A stretch of DNA of 15,593 nt from Crocinitomicaceae bacterium (GTDB taxonomy: Bacteria > Bacteroidota > Bacteroidia > Flavobacteriales_D > Crocinitomicaceae), in NCBI GenBank assembly GCA_011522905.1, contig WTIB01000086.1, positions 6,963 to 22,555 of the forward strand. The letters are read 5' to 3'. The translations under genes were made by a program, and so were the position numbers. Below are positions 1 to 7,453 of this stretch, piece by piece (the first letter of the stretch is position 1; every line of letters begins with the position of its first letter). The notes under the pieces are model-generated. The model did not search any database and had not been told where the DNA came from. It saw only the letters and a program-made list of their open reading frames with translations.

Positions 1-1683
1 CAAGGAGCTGATTTCTTGAATGTATGTACTCAGGTTAAGGAAATGTTGGGTAGTCACGCACTTCCTCTTCAAATCAATATAGGTGCAGAGGATGATTTTC
101 AAGGTGTTGTAGATTTAATCAATTTTAAAGGAATTGTTTGGAATGAGGAAGATATGGGTATGACCTTTAAAGAAATTCCTATTCCAGATGACGTAATTGA
201 TGAAGCCAGAAAATTAAGAGGTGAATTATTGGAAGCTGTAGCTGAATTTGACGACACCCTAATGGAAAAATATTTTGAGGATGAAAACTCTTTAACTGAG
301 AGAGAAATTCTTGATGCCTTAAGAGAAGCTACTATCTCTGGAAAGGTAGTTCCAATGATGTGTGGTTCTGCTTTTAAAAACAAAGGTGTTCAGGCGATGC
401 TTGACATGGTTATGGAAATCTTGCCTTCACCATTGGATATTGAAGGTATTAAAGGTACGAATCCAAAGACAGATGCTGAAGAGGTAAGACAACCATCATA
501 CGATGAGCCATTTTCCGCCTTAGCATTTAAAATTGCAACTGATCCTTTCGTAGGTCGTTTGTGTTTTGTAAGAGCATACTCTGGTAAACTTGATGCTGGT
601 TCTTATGTTTATAACACTAGATCTAATAATAAAGAAAGAATTTCAAGAATCTTTCAAATGCATGCTAAAGAGCAAAAGCAAGTGAAAGAACTTGGTGCAG
701 GAGATATTGGTGCGGTTGTAGGATTTAAGGATATAAGAACAGGTGATACTTTATGTGCAGAAAATGCACATATTATTTTAGAATCAATGATTTTCCCTGA
801 TCCAGTAATTGGAATTGCTATTGAGCCAAAAACTCAGGCAGATACGGACAAATTATCTGTTGGTTTACAGAAATTATCTGAAGAGGATCCAACTTTCCAG
901 GTAAAAACTGATGAAGAATCTGGTCAGACTATTATTTCTGGTATGGGTGAGTTACACTTGGAAATTATTGTAGACAGATTAAAGAGAGAATTTAAGGTTG
1001 AAGTTAATCAGGGTGCTCCTCAAGTTACTTACAGAGAGGATATCACAGCTGCTGTTGACCATAGAGAAGTCTATAAAAAGCAAAGTGGTGGTCGCGGTAA
1101 ATTTGCGGATATTCTTGTTAAAATTGAACCTCAAACAGATCCAGAGAAGACAGGACTAGAATTTATCAACTCTATTAAAGGTGGTAATATTCCAAAAGAG
1201 TACATTCCTTCAGTTGAAAAAGGATTCAAGGATTCTATGCAAACTGGAGTTTTAGCAGGATTCCCAGTAGAATCGATGAAAATAGAATTGGTGGATGGTT
1301 CTTTCCATGCTGTCGATTCAGATTCTCTATCATTTGAGCTTTGTGCAAAAATGGCCTACAGAGAAGCCTTAAAACAATGTTCTCCTATTTTATTGGAACC
1401 AATCATGAAAATTGAGATCATTACACCAGAAGAAAATATGGGTGATGTGGTTGGTGACTTAAACAGAAGACGTGGAATGATGAAAGGAATGGATGATAAA
1501 AACGGAGCGAAAGTGTTAAGAGCTGATGTTCCATTATCAGAAATGTTTGGTTACGTTACTCAGTTGAGAACAATTACTTCGGGAAGAGCAACTTCTTCGA
1601 TGGAATTTTCTCACTATGCTGAAGCTCCAAAGAATGTGGCGCAGGATGTAGTCGATAAAGCAAATGGAAAAGTTGTTGCATAA
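1..1683 (+). CDS. fusA: Elongation factor G, 5'-truncated by window edge
   Basis: EF-G is the GTPase that drives tRNA-mRNA translocation on the ribosome. The reading frame is open from base 1 and begins QGADFL, which normally follows the G4 motif NKMD, so the P-loop, switch regions and G4 lie upstream of the window. The 560 codons present would give about 700 aa in full, the usual length. Visible marks are the G5 motif GSAFKNKG (window codons 122-129), domain II with DPFVGRLCFVRAYSG, domain III with GMGELHLE (314-321), and domain IV with GSFHAVDS. The His at codon 436 is the domain IV tip residue equivalent to E. coli His583. The C-terminal SGRATSSMEFSHY is also typical. rpsJ starts 19 bases after the stop with no tuf gene between, as in Bacteroidota. 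The TTG at base 16 is internal and not a start. Confidence 0.98.
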   Translation, partial: QGADFLNVCTQVKEMLGSHALPLQINIGAEDDFQGVVDLINFKGIVWNEEDMGMTFKEIPIPDDVIDEARKLRGELLEAVAEFDDTLMEKYFEDENSLTEREILDALREATISGKVVPMMCGSAFKNKGVQAMLDMVMEILPSPLDIEGIKGTNPKTDAEEVRQPSYDEPFSALAFKIATDPFVGRLCFVRAYSGKLDAGSYVYNTRSNNKERISRIFQMHAKEQKQVKELGAGDIGAVVGFKDIRTGDTLCAENAHIILESMIFPDPVIGIAIEPKTQADTDKLSVGLQKLSEEDPTFQVKTDEESGQTIISGMGELHLEIIVDRLKREFKVEVNQGAPQVTYREDITAAVDHREVYKKQSGGRGKFADILVKIEPQTDPEKTGLEFINSIKGGNIPKEYIPSVEKGFKDSMQTGVLAGFPVESMKIELVDGSFHAVDSDSLSFELCAKMAYREALKQCSPILLEPIMKIEIITPEENMGDVVGDLNRRRGMMKGMDDKNGAKVLRADVPLSEMFGYVTQLRTITSGRATSSMEFSHYAEAPKNVAQDVVDKANGKVVA

Positions 1684-1702
1684 ATAATATAAGCAGAAAC
1701 AA

Positions 1703-2008
1703 ATGAGTCAAAAAATTCGAATTAAATTAAAATCTTACGATCACAACTTAGTTGACAAGTCAGCTGAAAAGATTGTTAAGACGGTAAAGTCTACTGGTGC
1801 AGTGGTTAGTGGTCCAATTCCACTTCCTACACACAAGAGAATTTACACGGTGTTGAAGTCTCCACACGTAAACAAAAAAGCAAGGGAACAATTTGAACTT
1901 TGTTCTTACAAAAGATTAATGGATATCTACAGCAGTTCGTCAAAGACTGTTGATGCTTTGATGAAACTTGAATTGCCAAGTGGAGTTGATGTAGAAATTA
2001 AAGTATAA
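1703..2008 (+). CDS. rpsJ: 30S ribosomal protein S10 (uS10 / NusE)
   Basis: S10 is a protein of the 30S head and, as NusE, pairs with NusB in transcription antitermination. The 101 aa match the family length. Visible conserved parts are RIKLKSYDH near residues 6-14, the loop motif GPIPLPT at 37-43, SPHV at 53-56 and REQFE at 61-65. The ATG follows the fusA stop by 19 bases and is preceded by an A-rich stretch (AGAAACAA) without a Shine-Dalgarno sequence. In E. coli this gene opens its own operon behind a long leader through which L4 acts. Here there is no room for such a leader, so rpsJ is probably transcribed through from fusA. Confidence 0.98.
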   Translation: MSQKIRIKLKSYDHNLVDKSAEKIVKTVKSTGAVVSGPIPLPTHKRIYTVLKSPHVNKKAREQFELCSYKRLMDIYSSSSKTVDALMKLELPSGVDVEIKV

Positions 2009-2026
2009 TTAAATAAAAGAGAAAAC

Positions 2027-2641
2027 ATGCCAGGAATAATTGGTAAAAAAATCGGAATGACTAGCATATACAGTGCCGAGGGTAAGGCATTACCATGCAC
2101 GATGATAGAAGCTGGTCCTTGTGTTGTAACTCAGGTTAAAACACAAGACAGAGATGGTTACGATGCCGTTCAACTTGGATTTGGAAGTAAAAAAGAGAAA
2201 AATACGCCAAATGCTTTGAAGGGTCATTTTAAGAAAGCCAAAACAGAACCTAAAGCGGATTTAGTTGAATTTAAAAACTTTTCCGATTTGAATTTGGGAG
2301 ACGTAGTGAACGTTGACATTTTTGAAGAAGGAGAATATGTTGATGTTGTAGGTACCTCGAAAGGTAAAGGATTTCAAGGAGTTGTTAAACGCCACAATTT
2401 CGGTGGAGTTGGACAAGCTACACACGGTCAGCACAATAGACTAAGAGCTCCAGGTTCAATCGGAGCCGCTTCATATCCAGCTAAAGTTTTTAAAGGAATG
2501 AAAATGGCGGGTCAAATGGGTAATGCTCGAGTTAAAGCTTCAAACCTTCAGGTATTGAAAGTTCTTGCTGAGAAAAATATTATTGTAGTAAAAGGTTCTG
2601 TTCCAGGAGCCAATGGTTCAACCTTAACAATTGTAAAGTAA
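2027..2641 (+). CDS. rplC: 50S ribosomal protein L3 (uL3)
   Basis: L3 is an early-binding 23S rRNA protein whose extension reaches toward the peptidyl transferase centre. It has 204 aa, close to E. coli L3 (209). It starts MPGIIGKKIGMT and carries GTSKGKGF (109-116), ATHG, RAPGSIG (140-146), VFKGMKMAGQMG and the C-terminal VKGSVPGANGS. The glutamine methylated by PrmB in E. coli (Gln150) aligns with Ser149 here, in GSIGAASYP, so that modification site is absent. I believe the same is true of other Bacteroidota L3 proteins. The final A of the TAA stop is also the first base of the rplD start codon (TAATG), which suggests coupled translation of L3 and L4. Confidence 0.98.
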   Translation: MPGIIGKKIGMTSIYSAEGKALPCTMIEAGPCVVTQVKTQDRDGYDAVQLGFGSKKEKNTPNALKGHFKKAKTEPKADLVEFKNFSDLNLGDVVNVDIFEEGEYVDVVGTSKGKGFQGVVKRHNFGGVGQATHGQHNRLRAPGSIGAASYPAKVFKGMKMAGQMGNARVKASNLQVLKVLAEKNIIVVKGSVPGANGSTLTIVK

Positions 2642-3267
2642 TGAAATTAAAGATATACGACGCAAAGGGAAAGGCAACAGACAAATCTGTTAATTTATCA
2701 AAGGATGTCTTTGGTATTGAGCCTAACAACCATGCCATTTATTTGGATGTGAAACAACATTTAGCAAATAAACGTCAAGGTACCCACAAGGCAAAAGAAA
2801 GAGCTGAAATTGCTGGATCTACCAAAAAGATTAAAAGGCAAAAAGGTACAGGTGGAGCAAGAGCTGGTAACATCAAATCAGGAACAAGAGTTGGTGGTGG
2901 ACGTATTTTCGGCCCAAGACCAAGAAACTATCACTTTAAGTTAAATGTGAAGCTTAAAAGATTGGCGAGAAAGTCAGCTTTCTCTTTTCAAGCTAAAAAC
3001 AAAGGTATTATGGTGATGAACGATTTGAGTTCTTTGACGACAAAAACGAAAGACTTCAAAGCTTTAATGTCTTCACTAAAAATTGAAAATGACAAAGTGC
3101 TTTTCATATTGAGTGAAAAAAATGAGAACGCTTACTTGGGTGCAAGAAACTTGAAAAAAGTAAAAGTTGTCACTGCAGATTCATTTAATACTTATGACCT
3201 TTTAAACGCTTCAAAAATTATTGTATCGTCTGAAAGCATTAAGAAAATTGAAAACATACTTAACTAA
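2641..3267 (+). CDS. rplD: 50S ribosomal protein L4 (uL4)
   Basis: L4 is a 23S rRNA binding protein whose long loop lines the nascent peptide exit tunnel. In E. coli it also represses its own operon. The 208 aa match the family length (about 201-208). The loop is roughly residues 40-100 and contains KRQKGTGGARAG (65-76) and the basic Gly-rich stretch GGGRIFGPRPRNY. The C-terminal part ends NASKIIVSSESIKKIENIL, in the usual place for the globular domain's last strand and helix. The start codon shares one base with the rplC stop, and no Shine-Dalgarno sequence precedes it, so translation probably depends on ribosomes finishing rplC. rplW follows 5 bases after the stop. Confidence 0.98.
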   Translation: MKLKIYDAKGKATDKSVNLSKDVFGIEPNNHAIYLDVKQHLANKRQGTHKAKERAEIAGSTKKIKRQKGTGGARAGNIKSGTRVGGGRIFGPRPRNYHFKLNVKLKRLARKSAFSFQAKNKGIMVMNDLSSLTTKTKDFKALMSSLKIENDKVLFILSEKNENAYLGARNLKKVKVVTADSFNTYDLLNASKIIVSSESIKKIENILN

Positions 3268-3272
3268 GAGTT

Positions 3273-3578
3273 ATGCAAAATACACAAGGAATAGTAAAGA
3301 GACCTATAATCACTGAAAAGGCAACAATGCTGTCTGAGCAGATGAACCGTTTCACTTTCGAAGTAATTCAATCAGCGAACAAGATTGAAATTAAAAATGC
3401 AATTGAAAGAATGTATGGCGTGCAGGTAACTCAAGTACGTACGGCTAATTTTGGTGGTGGTAAAGCATCTACAAAATATACCAATAGAGGTATTGTTCAA
3501 GAGAAAGCCAGGAAATGGAAAAAAGCTATTGTAACAGTAGCTCAAGGAGAAACAATTGATTTATTTAACAACTATTAA
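3273..3578 (+). CDS. rplW: 50S ribosomal protein L23 (uL23)
   Basis: L23 sits at the rim of the exit tunnel and is the docking site for trigger factor and the signal recognition particle. The 101 aa are close to the family's usual 95-100. Visible are PIITEKAT (11-18), the RFTFEV strand (26-31), KIEIKNAIERMYGV (37-50) and the C-terminal KWKKAIVTV (81-89) before a short acidic end. This is the bacterial type of L23. It starts 5 bases after rplD and ends 8 bases before rplB, inside the S10 cluster. The start is an ATG preceded by TAAGAGTT, with no Shine-Dalgarno sequence. Confidence 0.97.
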   Translation: MQNTQGIVKRPIITEKATMLSEQMNRFTFEVIQSANKIEIKNAIERMYGVQVTQVRTANFGGGKASTKYTNRGIVQEKARKWKKAIVTVAQGETIDLFNNY

Positions 3579-3586
3579 CCACGAAA

Positions 3587-4411
3587 ATGAGTCTTAAAAA
3601 GTTTAAACCTACTACACCGGGACAAAGACACAAAGTGGCTTTGCAGTTTGGAGAGATTACAAAATCAACTCCAGAAAAAAGTCTAGTAGCTAAAAAGAAA
3701 AAATCCGGAGGCCGTAATAATGATGGTAAGATGACTATGCGTTACATCGGTGGTGGTCATAAACAGAAGTATCGTATCATTGATTTCAAAAGAAATAAAT
3801 TTGATATACCTGCGACTGTTAAAGCAATTGAATATGATCCCAACAGAACGGCAAATATTGCTCTTTTATATTATGCTGATGGTGAGAAAAGATATATCAT
3901 TGCTCCAAGTGGCTTAGCTGTTGGTGATACTGTGATTTCAGGTAAAAAAGCGGATCCTAAAGTAGGAAATGCAATGTACTTATCTGATATTCCTTTAGGT
4001 ACAATGATTCACAATATTGAATTAAAACCTGGAAAAGGAGGGTCAATAGCAAGAGGTGCAGGTACTTATGCACAACTAAATGCTAGAGATGGTAAATATG
4101 CCATCATTAAAATGCCTTCTGGTGAAACAAGAATGATTCTAATCACTTGTTTAGCTACGATTGGAACAGTATCAAATGCAGAACACAATCTTGCCGTTTC
4201 TGGTAAAGCTGGTAGAAGCAGATGGTTAGGTAGAAGACCACGTGTTAGAGGTGTTGTAATGAATCCTGTTGATCATCCAATGGGTGGTGGTGAAGGAAAG
4301 AATTCTGGAGGACACCCAAGATCAAGAAATGGAATTCCTGCAAAAGGATACAAAACAAGAGCAAAGAGTAAATACTCTGACAAGTTTATTATTGAAAGAA
4401 GAAAAAAATAG
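3587..4411 (+). CDS. rplB: 50S ribosomal protein L2 (uL2)
   Basis: L2 is a large conserved protein needed for subunit association and peptidyl transferase assembly. The 274 aa equal the usual length. It starts MSLKKFKPTTPGQRH and has the OB-fold region GRNNDGKMTMRYIGGGHK, the SH3-like part with GTYAQLNARDG, and the C-terminal MNPVDHPMGGGEG segment. His230 in VDHP corresponds to the invariant His229 of E. coli. The next position is Met (HPM) where many other phyla have His (HPH), a variant I associate with Bacteroidota. The final residues (FIIERRKK) are basic. An A-rich stretch, CACGAAA, precedes the ATG. rpsS follows after 10 bases. Confidence 0.98.
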   Translation: MSLKKFKPTTPGQRHKVALQFGEITKSTPEKSLVAKKKKSGGRNNDGKMTMRYIGGGHKQKYRIIDFKRNKFDIPATVKAIEYDPNRTANIALLYYADGEKRYIIAPSGLAVGDTVISGKKADPKVGNAMYLSDIPLGTMIHNIELKPGKGGSIARGAGTYAQLNARDGKYAIIKMPSGETRMILITCLATIGTVSNAEHNLAVSGKAGRSRWLGRRPRVRGVVMNPVDHPMGGGEGKNSGGHPRSRNGIPAKGYKTRAKSKYSDKFIIERRKK

Positions 4412-4421
4412 AAATTAGAAT

Positions 4422-4697
4422 ATGAGTCGTTCATTAAAAAAACCACCTTTTGTTCATTACAAGCTAATGAAAAGAGTTGACGATGCACAGGCAGCTAATA
4501 GTAAATCTGTGATCAAAACATGGTCAAGAGCATCCACGATCACACCAGAATTTGTTGGATTGACATTTGCTGTACACAATGGTAATAAATTCATACCTGT
4601 ATTTGTTACTGAAAATATGGTTGGACACAAATTAGGAGAATTTGCACCTACTAGAAATTTCAGAGGTCATGCAGGTAAAAAAGATAAGAAACGTTAA
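4422..4697 (+). CDS. rpsS: 30S ribosomal protein S19 (uS19)
   Basis: S19 forms a complex with S13 in the head of the 30S subunit near the A-site tRNA. The 91 aa match the family. Visible are MSRSLKKPPFV at the start, KTWSRASTI (32-40), VHNG (51-54) and GHKLGEFAPTR (68-78). The C-terminus RGHAGKKDKKR is basic. The gene lies between rplB and rplV as in nearly all bacteria, with gaps of 10 and 11 bases. The start ATG is preceded by ATTAGAAT, which has no Shine-Dalgarno character. Confidence 0.98.
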   Translation: MSRSLKKPPFVHYKLMKRVDDAQAANSKSVIKTWSRASTITPEFVGLTFAVHNGNKFIPVFVTENMVGHKLGEFAPTRNFRGHAGKKDKKR

Positions 4698-4708
4698 GAA
4701 AGTTAATT

Positions 4709-5104
4709 ATGGGAGCAAGAAAACGTTTAAGAGCTGAAAAGCTTAAAGCAGACAAAAAAACAATTGCAATAGCACAATTGAAGAAATCTCCGATCTCACC
4801 AAGAAAGATGAGGTTGGCAGCTGATTTAATTCGTGGTGTTGAAGTAAACAAAGCATTGAACATTTTACAGTTCAGCAACAAAGATGCAGCTAAAAGTCTT
4901 GAAAAACTTTTAAGATCAGCGATTGCGAACTGGGAACAAAAAAATGAAGAGGCAGATATCACTGAAGAAAATCTTATTGTAAGTAAGATTGAAGTTGGTG
5001 GCGGTGCAATGCTTAAAAGAATACAACCAGCTCCTCAAGGAAGAGCTCACAGAATTAGAAAAAGATCAAATCATGTTACCATCATTGTTGATGGCTCAAA
5101 ATAA
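4709..5104 (+). CDS. rplV: 50S ribosomal protein L22 (uL22)
   Basis: L22 contributes a long beta hairpin to the constriction of the peptide exit tunnel, near the macrolide site. The core starts near residue 20 and contains SPRKMRLAADLIRG (30-43), the LLRSAIANWE helix (67-76) and the hairpin GGGAMLKRIQPAPQGRAHR (97-115). It ends with a strand (HVTIIVD). At 131 aa it is about 20 aa longer than E. coli L22 (110 aa). The surplus is a charged N-terminal lead (MGARKRLRAEKLKADKK). The start at 4709 is kept because it lies 11 bases after rpsS, in line with neighbouring gaps, and I see no other ATG between it and the conserved core. Confidence 0.97.
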   Translation: MGARKRLRAEKLKADKKTIAIAQLKKSPISPRKMRLAADLIRGVEVNKALNILQFSNKDAAKSLEKLLRSAIANWEQKNEEADITEENLIVSKIEVGGGAMLKRIQPAPQGRAHRIRKRSNHVTIIVDGSK

Positions 5105-5114
5105 TTTATAAGAA

Positions 5115-5831
5115 ATGGGACAAAAAACAAATCCAATAGGAAATAGATTAGGTTACATTCAAGGATGGGAATCGAATTGGTTTGGTGGTTCACAATACAA
5201 AGAAAAAATTGTAGAGGACGACAAAATTCGTAAATACTTAAGAGCACGTCTTGCCAAAGCAAGTATAGCTAAAATCATCATTGAGAGAACTTTAAAATTG
5301 GTAACGGTAACCATCAATACTGCACGACCAGGTGTAATTATTGGTAAAGGTGGTCAAGAAGTAGATAAGCTTAAAGAGGAATTAAAAAAGCTCACGAAAA
5401 AAGAAATTCAAATCAACATTTTTGAGGTTAAAAGACCTGAATTAGACGCAAGATTGGTAGCTGATGCTGTTGCAAGACAAATCGAAGCGCGTATTTCTTT
5501 TAGAAGAGCCATCAAAATGGCAATTGCAGGAACGATGAGAATGGGAGCGGAAGGAATTAAAATCAAAATTTCTGGTAGGTTAAACGGTGCTGAAATGGCT
5601 CGTTCTGAAATGTATAAAGATGGTAGAACACCTCTTCATACCTTCAGAGCAGATATAGATTATGCATTGGCAGAGGCACATACCACATACGGCCGTATCG
5701 GTATCAAAGTATGGATCTGTAAAGGTGAAGTCTATGGAAGAAGAGATTTATCTCCGAACATCGGCATGAATTCAGGAAATAAACCTGGAGGAATGAGAAA
5801 ACCAGGAATGGGTAATAGAAAGAAAAAATAA
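5115..5831 (+). CDS. rpsC: 30S ribosomal protein S3 (uS3)
   Basis: S3 sits at the mRNA entry channel and has helicase-related and mRNA-clamping roles. The 238 aa match the family. It starts MGQKTNPIGNRLG and has a type II KH domain with the GxxG loop GKGG at residues 77-80 (VIIGKGGQEVDKL). The C-terminal domain contains RRAIKMAIAGTMRMGAEGIK, SGRLNGAEMARSE and RIGIKVWICKGEVY. It ends in a short Gly/Arg/Lys-rich tail. Neighbours are rplV (10-base gap) and rplP (18-base gap). The start has the AGAAATG context shared by several genes here. Confidence 0.98.
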   Translation: MGQKTNPIGNRLGYIQGWESNWFGGSQYKEKIVEDDKIRKYLRARLAKASIAKIIIERTLKLVTVTINTARPGVIIGKGGQEVDKLKEELKKLTKKEIQINIFEVKRPELDARLVADAVARQIEARISFRRAIKMAIAGTMRMGAEGIKIKISGRLNGAEMARSEMYKDGRTPLHTFRADIDYALAEAHTTYGRIGIKVWICKGEVYGRRDLSPNIGMNSGNKPGGMRKPGMGNRKKK

Positions 5832-5849
5832 TTTTAGAATAATAGAACA

Positions 5850-6278
5850 ATGTTACAGCCTAAAAAAACAAAATTTAGAAAAGCACAGAAGGGAAGGAAT
5901 AGAGGTTTGGCTTCACGCGGATCTTCAATCGCTTTTGGATCTTTCGCCTTAAAAACGTTAGAGCCTGGTTGGATTACATCACGTCAGATTGAAGCATCGA
6001 GAATCGCTGTTACAAGATATATGAAACGTGAAGGTAAGGTTTGGATTAGAATTTTTCCGGACAAGCCAGTAACGTCAAAGCCTGCTGAGGTAAGGATGGG
6101 TAAAGGTAAAGGAGCTCCAAGTCATTGGGTTGCTGTTGTACGTCCTGGACGCATACTTTTTGAAGCTGACGGTGTTCCTTATGAGGTAGCAAAAGAAGCC
6201 ATGAGATTAGCAGCACAAAAGTTACCAGTTAAATGCAAATTCGTTGTTCGCAATGATTATGTTTTACCAGTAAAATAA
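5850..6278 (+). CDS. rplP: 50S ribosomal protein L16 (uL16)
   Basis: L16 binds near the A-site finger and helps place the acceptor arm of A-site tRNA. The 142 aa are close to E. coli L16 (136). Visible are MLQPKKTKFRKAQKGRNRG, FGSFALKTLEPGWIT (29-43), QIEASRIAVTRYMKREG, and the loop VRMGKGKGAPSHWVAVV (81-97). Arg82 aligns with E. coli Arg81, the residue hydroxylated by YcfD. Whether it is modified here cannot be told. rpmC begins only 4 bases after the stop. The start follows an A-rich TAGAACA, not a Shine-Dalgarno sequence. Confidence 0.98.
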   Translation: MLQPKKTKFRKAQKGRNRGLASRGSSIAFGSFALKTLEPGWITSRQIEASRIAVTRYMKREGKVWIRIFPDKPVTSKPAEVRMGKGKGAPSHWVAVVRPGRILFEADGVPYEVAKEAMRLAAQKLPVKCKFVVRNDYVLPVK

Positions 6279-6282
6279 AGAA

Positions 6283-6477
6283 ATGAAACAGCAAGAGATA
6301 ATTAAACTGTCTGACGAAGATTTGAAAAATAGATTACTAGATTTTCAATCTCAAATGGAAACACTAAAGATGACACATAAAATGGCACCTATAGAAAATC
6401 CAATGAGAATCAGATCAATGCGCAAGTTGATTGCACGATTAAATACAGAAGTCACTAAAAGACAAGCAAAAGCTTAA
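6283..6477 (+). CDS. rpmC: 50S ribosomal protein L29 (uL29)
   Basis: L29 is a small two-helix protein at the exit tunnel rim next to L23. The 64 aa are the usual length. The sequence shows a first helix (QEIIKLSDEDLKNRLLDFQSQ), the turn region THKMAPIENPMRIR, and a second helix RKLIARLNTEVTKRQ. The turn position is usually occupied by Gln-Leu-x-Asn-Pro in the family, here PIENPMRIR. It starts 4 bases after rplP with the context AAAGAAATG. Position between rplP and rpsQ supports the assignment. Confidence 0.97.
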   Translation: MKQQEIIKLSDEDLKNRLLDFQSQMETLKMTHKMAPIENPMRIRSMRKLIARLNTEVTKRQAKA

Positions 6478-6490
6478 AATAATTGCAGAA

Positions 6491-6748
6491 ATGGAAAAGC
6501 GAAATTTAAGAAAAGAAAGAATAGGGATCGTTACCAGCGATAAAATGGATAAGTCTGTTGTCGTTGCTGTTGAGCGTAAGGTAAAGCATCCAAAATACGG
6601 GAAGTTTGTCAAGAAGACATCTAAATTCGTTGCTCATGATGAAAAAAATGATTGTAATATCGGTGACACCGTTAAAATCATGGAATCTCGTCCATTGAGT
6701 AAAATTAAGAACTGGAGATTAGTAGAAATCCTCGAAAGAGCCAAATAA
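6491..6748 (+). CDS. rpsQ: 30S ribosomal protein S17 (uS17)
   Basis: S17 is an OB-fold protein and primary 16S rRNA binder of the 30S body. The 85 aa match the family. Visible are GIVTSDKMDKSVVV (12-25), the PKYGKFVKKTSKF strand pair (34-46), HDE (49-51) and GDTVKIMESRPLSK (58-71). It is the last gene of the classical S10 cluster. Here rplN follows after only 8 bases, so the S10 and spc clusters are joined without a visible break, promoter or terminator. The start context is GCAGAAATG. Confidence 0.98.
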   Translation: MEKRNLRKERIGIVTSDKMDKSVVVAVERKVKHPKYGKFVKKTSKFVAHDEKNDCNIGDTVKIMESRPLSKIKNWRLVEILERAK

Positions 6749-6756
6749 CTTGAATA

Positions 6757-7125
6757 ATGATACAAACAGAGTCAAGACTTGCAGTAGCAGATAATTCAGG
6801 AGCAAAAGAAGTATTATGTATCCGAGTGCTAGGTGGCACAAAAAGAAGATATGCTTCTATTGGAGATAAAATTGTTGTGACAGTAAAAAGCGCAATGCCA
6901 AATGGACAAGTTAAAAAAGGAACTGTCGCAAAAGCAGTAGTTGTGCGTACCAAGAAAGAAATTCGTCGTCCAGACGGTTCTTACATTCGATTTGATGATA
7001 ACGCTTGTGTTATTTTAAATCAAACAGGAGAAATGAGAGGTACAAGGATTTTCGGCCCGGTTGCAAGAGAGCTGAGAGAAAACAACTTTATGAAAATTGT
7101 TTCACTAGCACCAGAAGTGCTTTAA
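6757..7125 (+). CDS. rplN: 50S ribosomal protein L14 (uL14)
   Basis: L14 lies at the subunit interface, forms intersubunit bridges and binds L19. The 122 aa are the normal length. Visible are MIQTESRLAVADNSGAK (ADNSGAK at 11-17), GDKIVVTVK, VVVRTKKEIRRPDGSYIRF, DDNACVIL and GTRIFGPVARELR (95-107). It ends FMKIVSLAPEVL, a standard end for this family. It opens the spc cluster but begins only 8 bases after rpsQ. The upstream bases (ACTTGAATA) have no Shine-Dalgarno sequence. Confidence 0.98.
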   Translation: MIQTESRLAVADNSGAKEVLCIRVLGGTKRRYASIGDKIVVTVKSAMPNGQVKKGTVAKAVVVRTKKEIRRPDGSYIRFDDNACVILNQTGEMRGTRIFGPVARELRENNFMKIVSLAPEVL

Positions 7126-7135
7126 TCATTTAGAA

Positions 7136-7453
7136 ATGCAGAAGAAACTACACGTAAAAGTCGGAGACAAAGTAAAAGTAATTAGCGGTGAAGCCAAAGG
7201 GCAAGAAGGTGCTGTTATTGGAGTCGACCGTGATAAATTAAGAGCAACTGTTGAGGGTTTAAATATGATTAAAAAACATGTTAAGCCAAGTGCAAATAAT
7301 CCACAAGGAAGTATTGAAGAAAGAGAAGGATCAATTCACATCTCTAACCTCATGCTTGTTGTTAATGGAGAGGCAACGAAAACAGGAAAAAAAGTTGACG
7401 ATAAAGGTAATTTAATTAGATATTCAAAGAAATCAGGGGAGGTGATTAAGTAA
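7136..7453 (+). CDS. rplX: 50S ribosomal protein L24 (uL24)
   Basis: L24 is an assembly initiator protein that binds the 5' end of 23S rRNA. The 105 aa match the family. A KOW motif spans about 7-33 (VKVGDKVKVISGEAKGQEG), followed by KKHVKPSANNPQGSI and EREGSIHISN (62-71). The last codons (SGEVIK, stop) carry GGAGGTGAT, which also serves as an unusually strong Shine-Dalgarno sequence for rplE. The final A of the TAA stop is the first base of the rplE ATG. The start context is TTAGAAATG. Confidence 0.97.
   Translation: MQKKLHVKVGDKVKVISGEAKGQEGAVIGVDRDKLRATVEGLNMIKKHVKPSANNPQGSIEEREGSIHISNLMLVVNGEATKTGKKVDDKGNLIRYSKKSGEVIK
7438..7446 (+). promoter_or_regulatory. Near-perfect Shine-Dalgarno sequence for rplE
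   Basis: The nine bases GGAGGTGAT match the complement of the canonical 16S rRNA 3' end without mismatch. The GGAGG core ends 10 bases before the rplE ATG at 7453. It lies inside the last codons of rplX (Gly-Glu-Val-Ile). Other starts in this window have A-rich leaders and no comparable match. The position, at the L24-L5 junction, is where S8 controls the spc operon in E. coli. Regulation here is inference, and the motif may be partly dictated by the L24 coding sequence. Confidence 0.55.

Noticed and set aside
16..18. TTG as a start codon for EF-G
   Set aside because: The frame is open back to base 1 and the upstream residues QGADF match EF-G, so the gene continues beyond the window.
99..383. 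94-aa open frame opposite fusA
   Set aside because: Fully antisense to conserved EF-G codons. The Ser/Ile/Leu-rich product is typical of antisense frames in AT-rich genes.
4709..4768. Extra N-terminal 20 residues of L22 as a mis-called start
   Set aside because: There is no alternative ATG before the conserved core, and the start at 4709 has the spacing seen in neighbouring genes.
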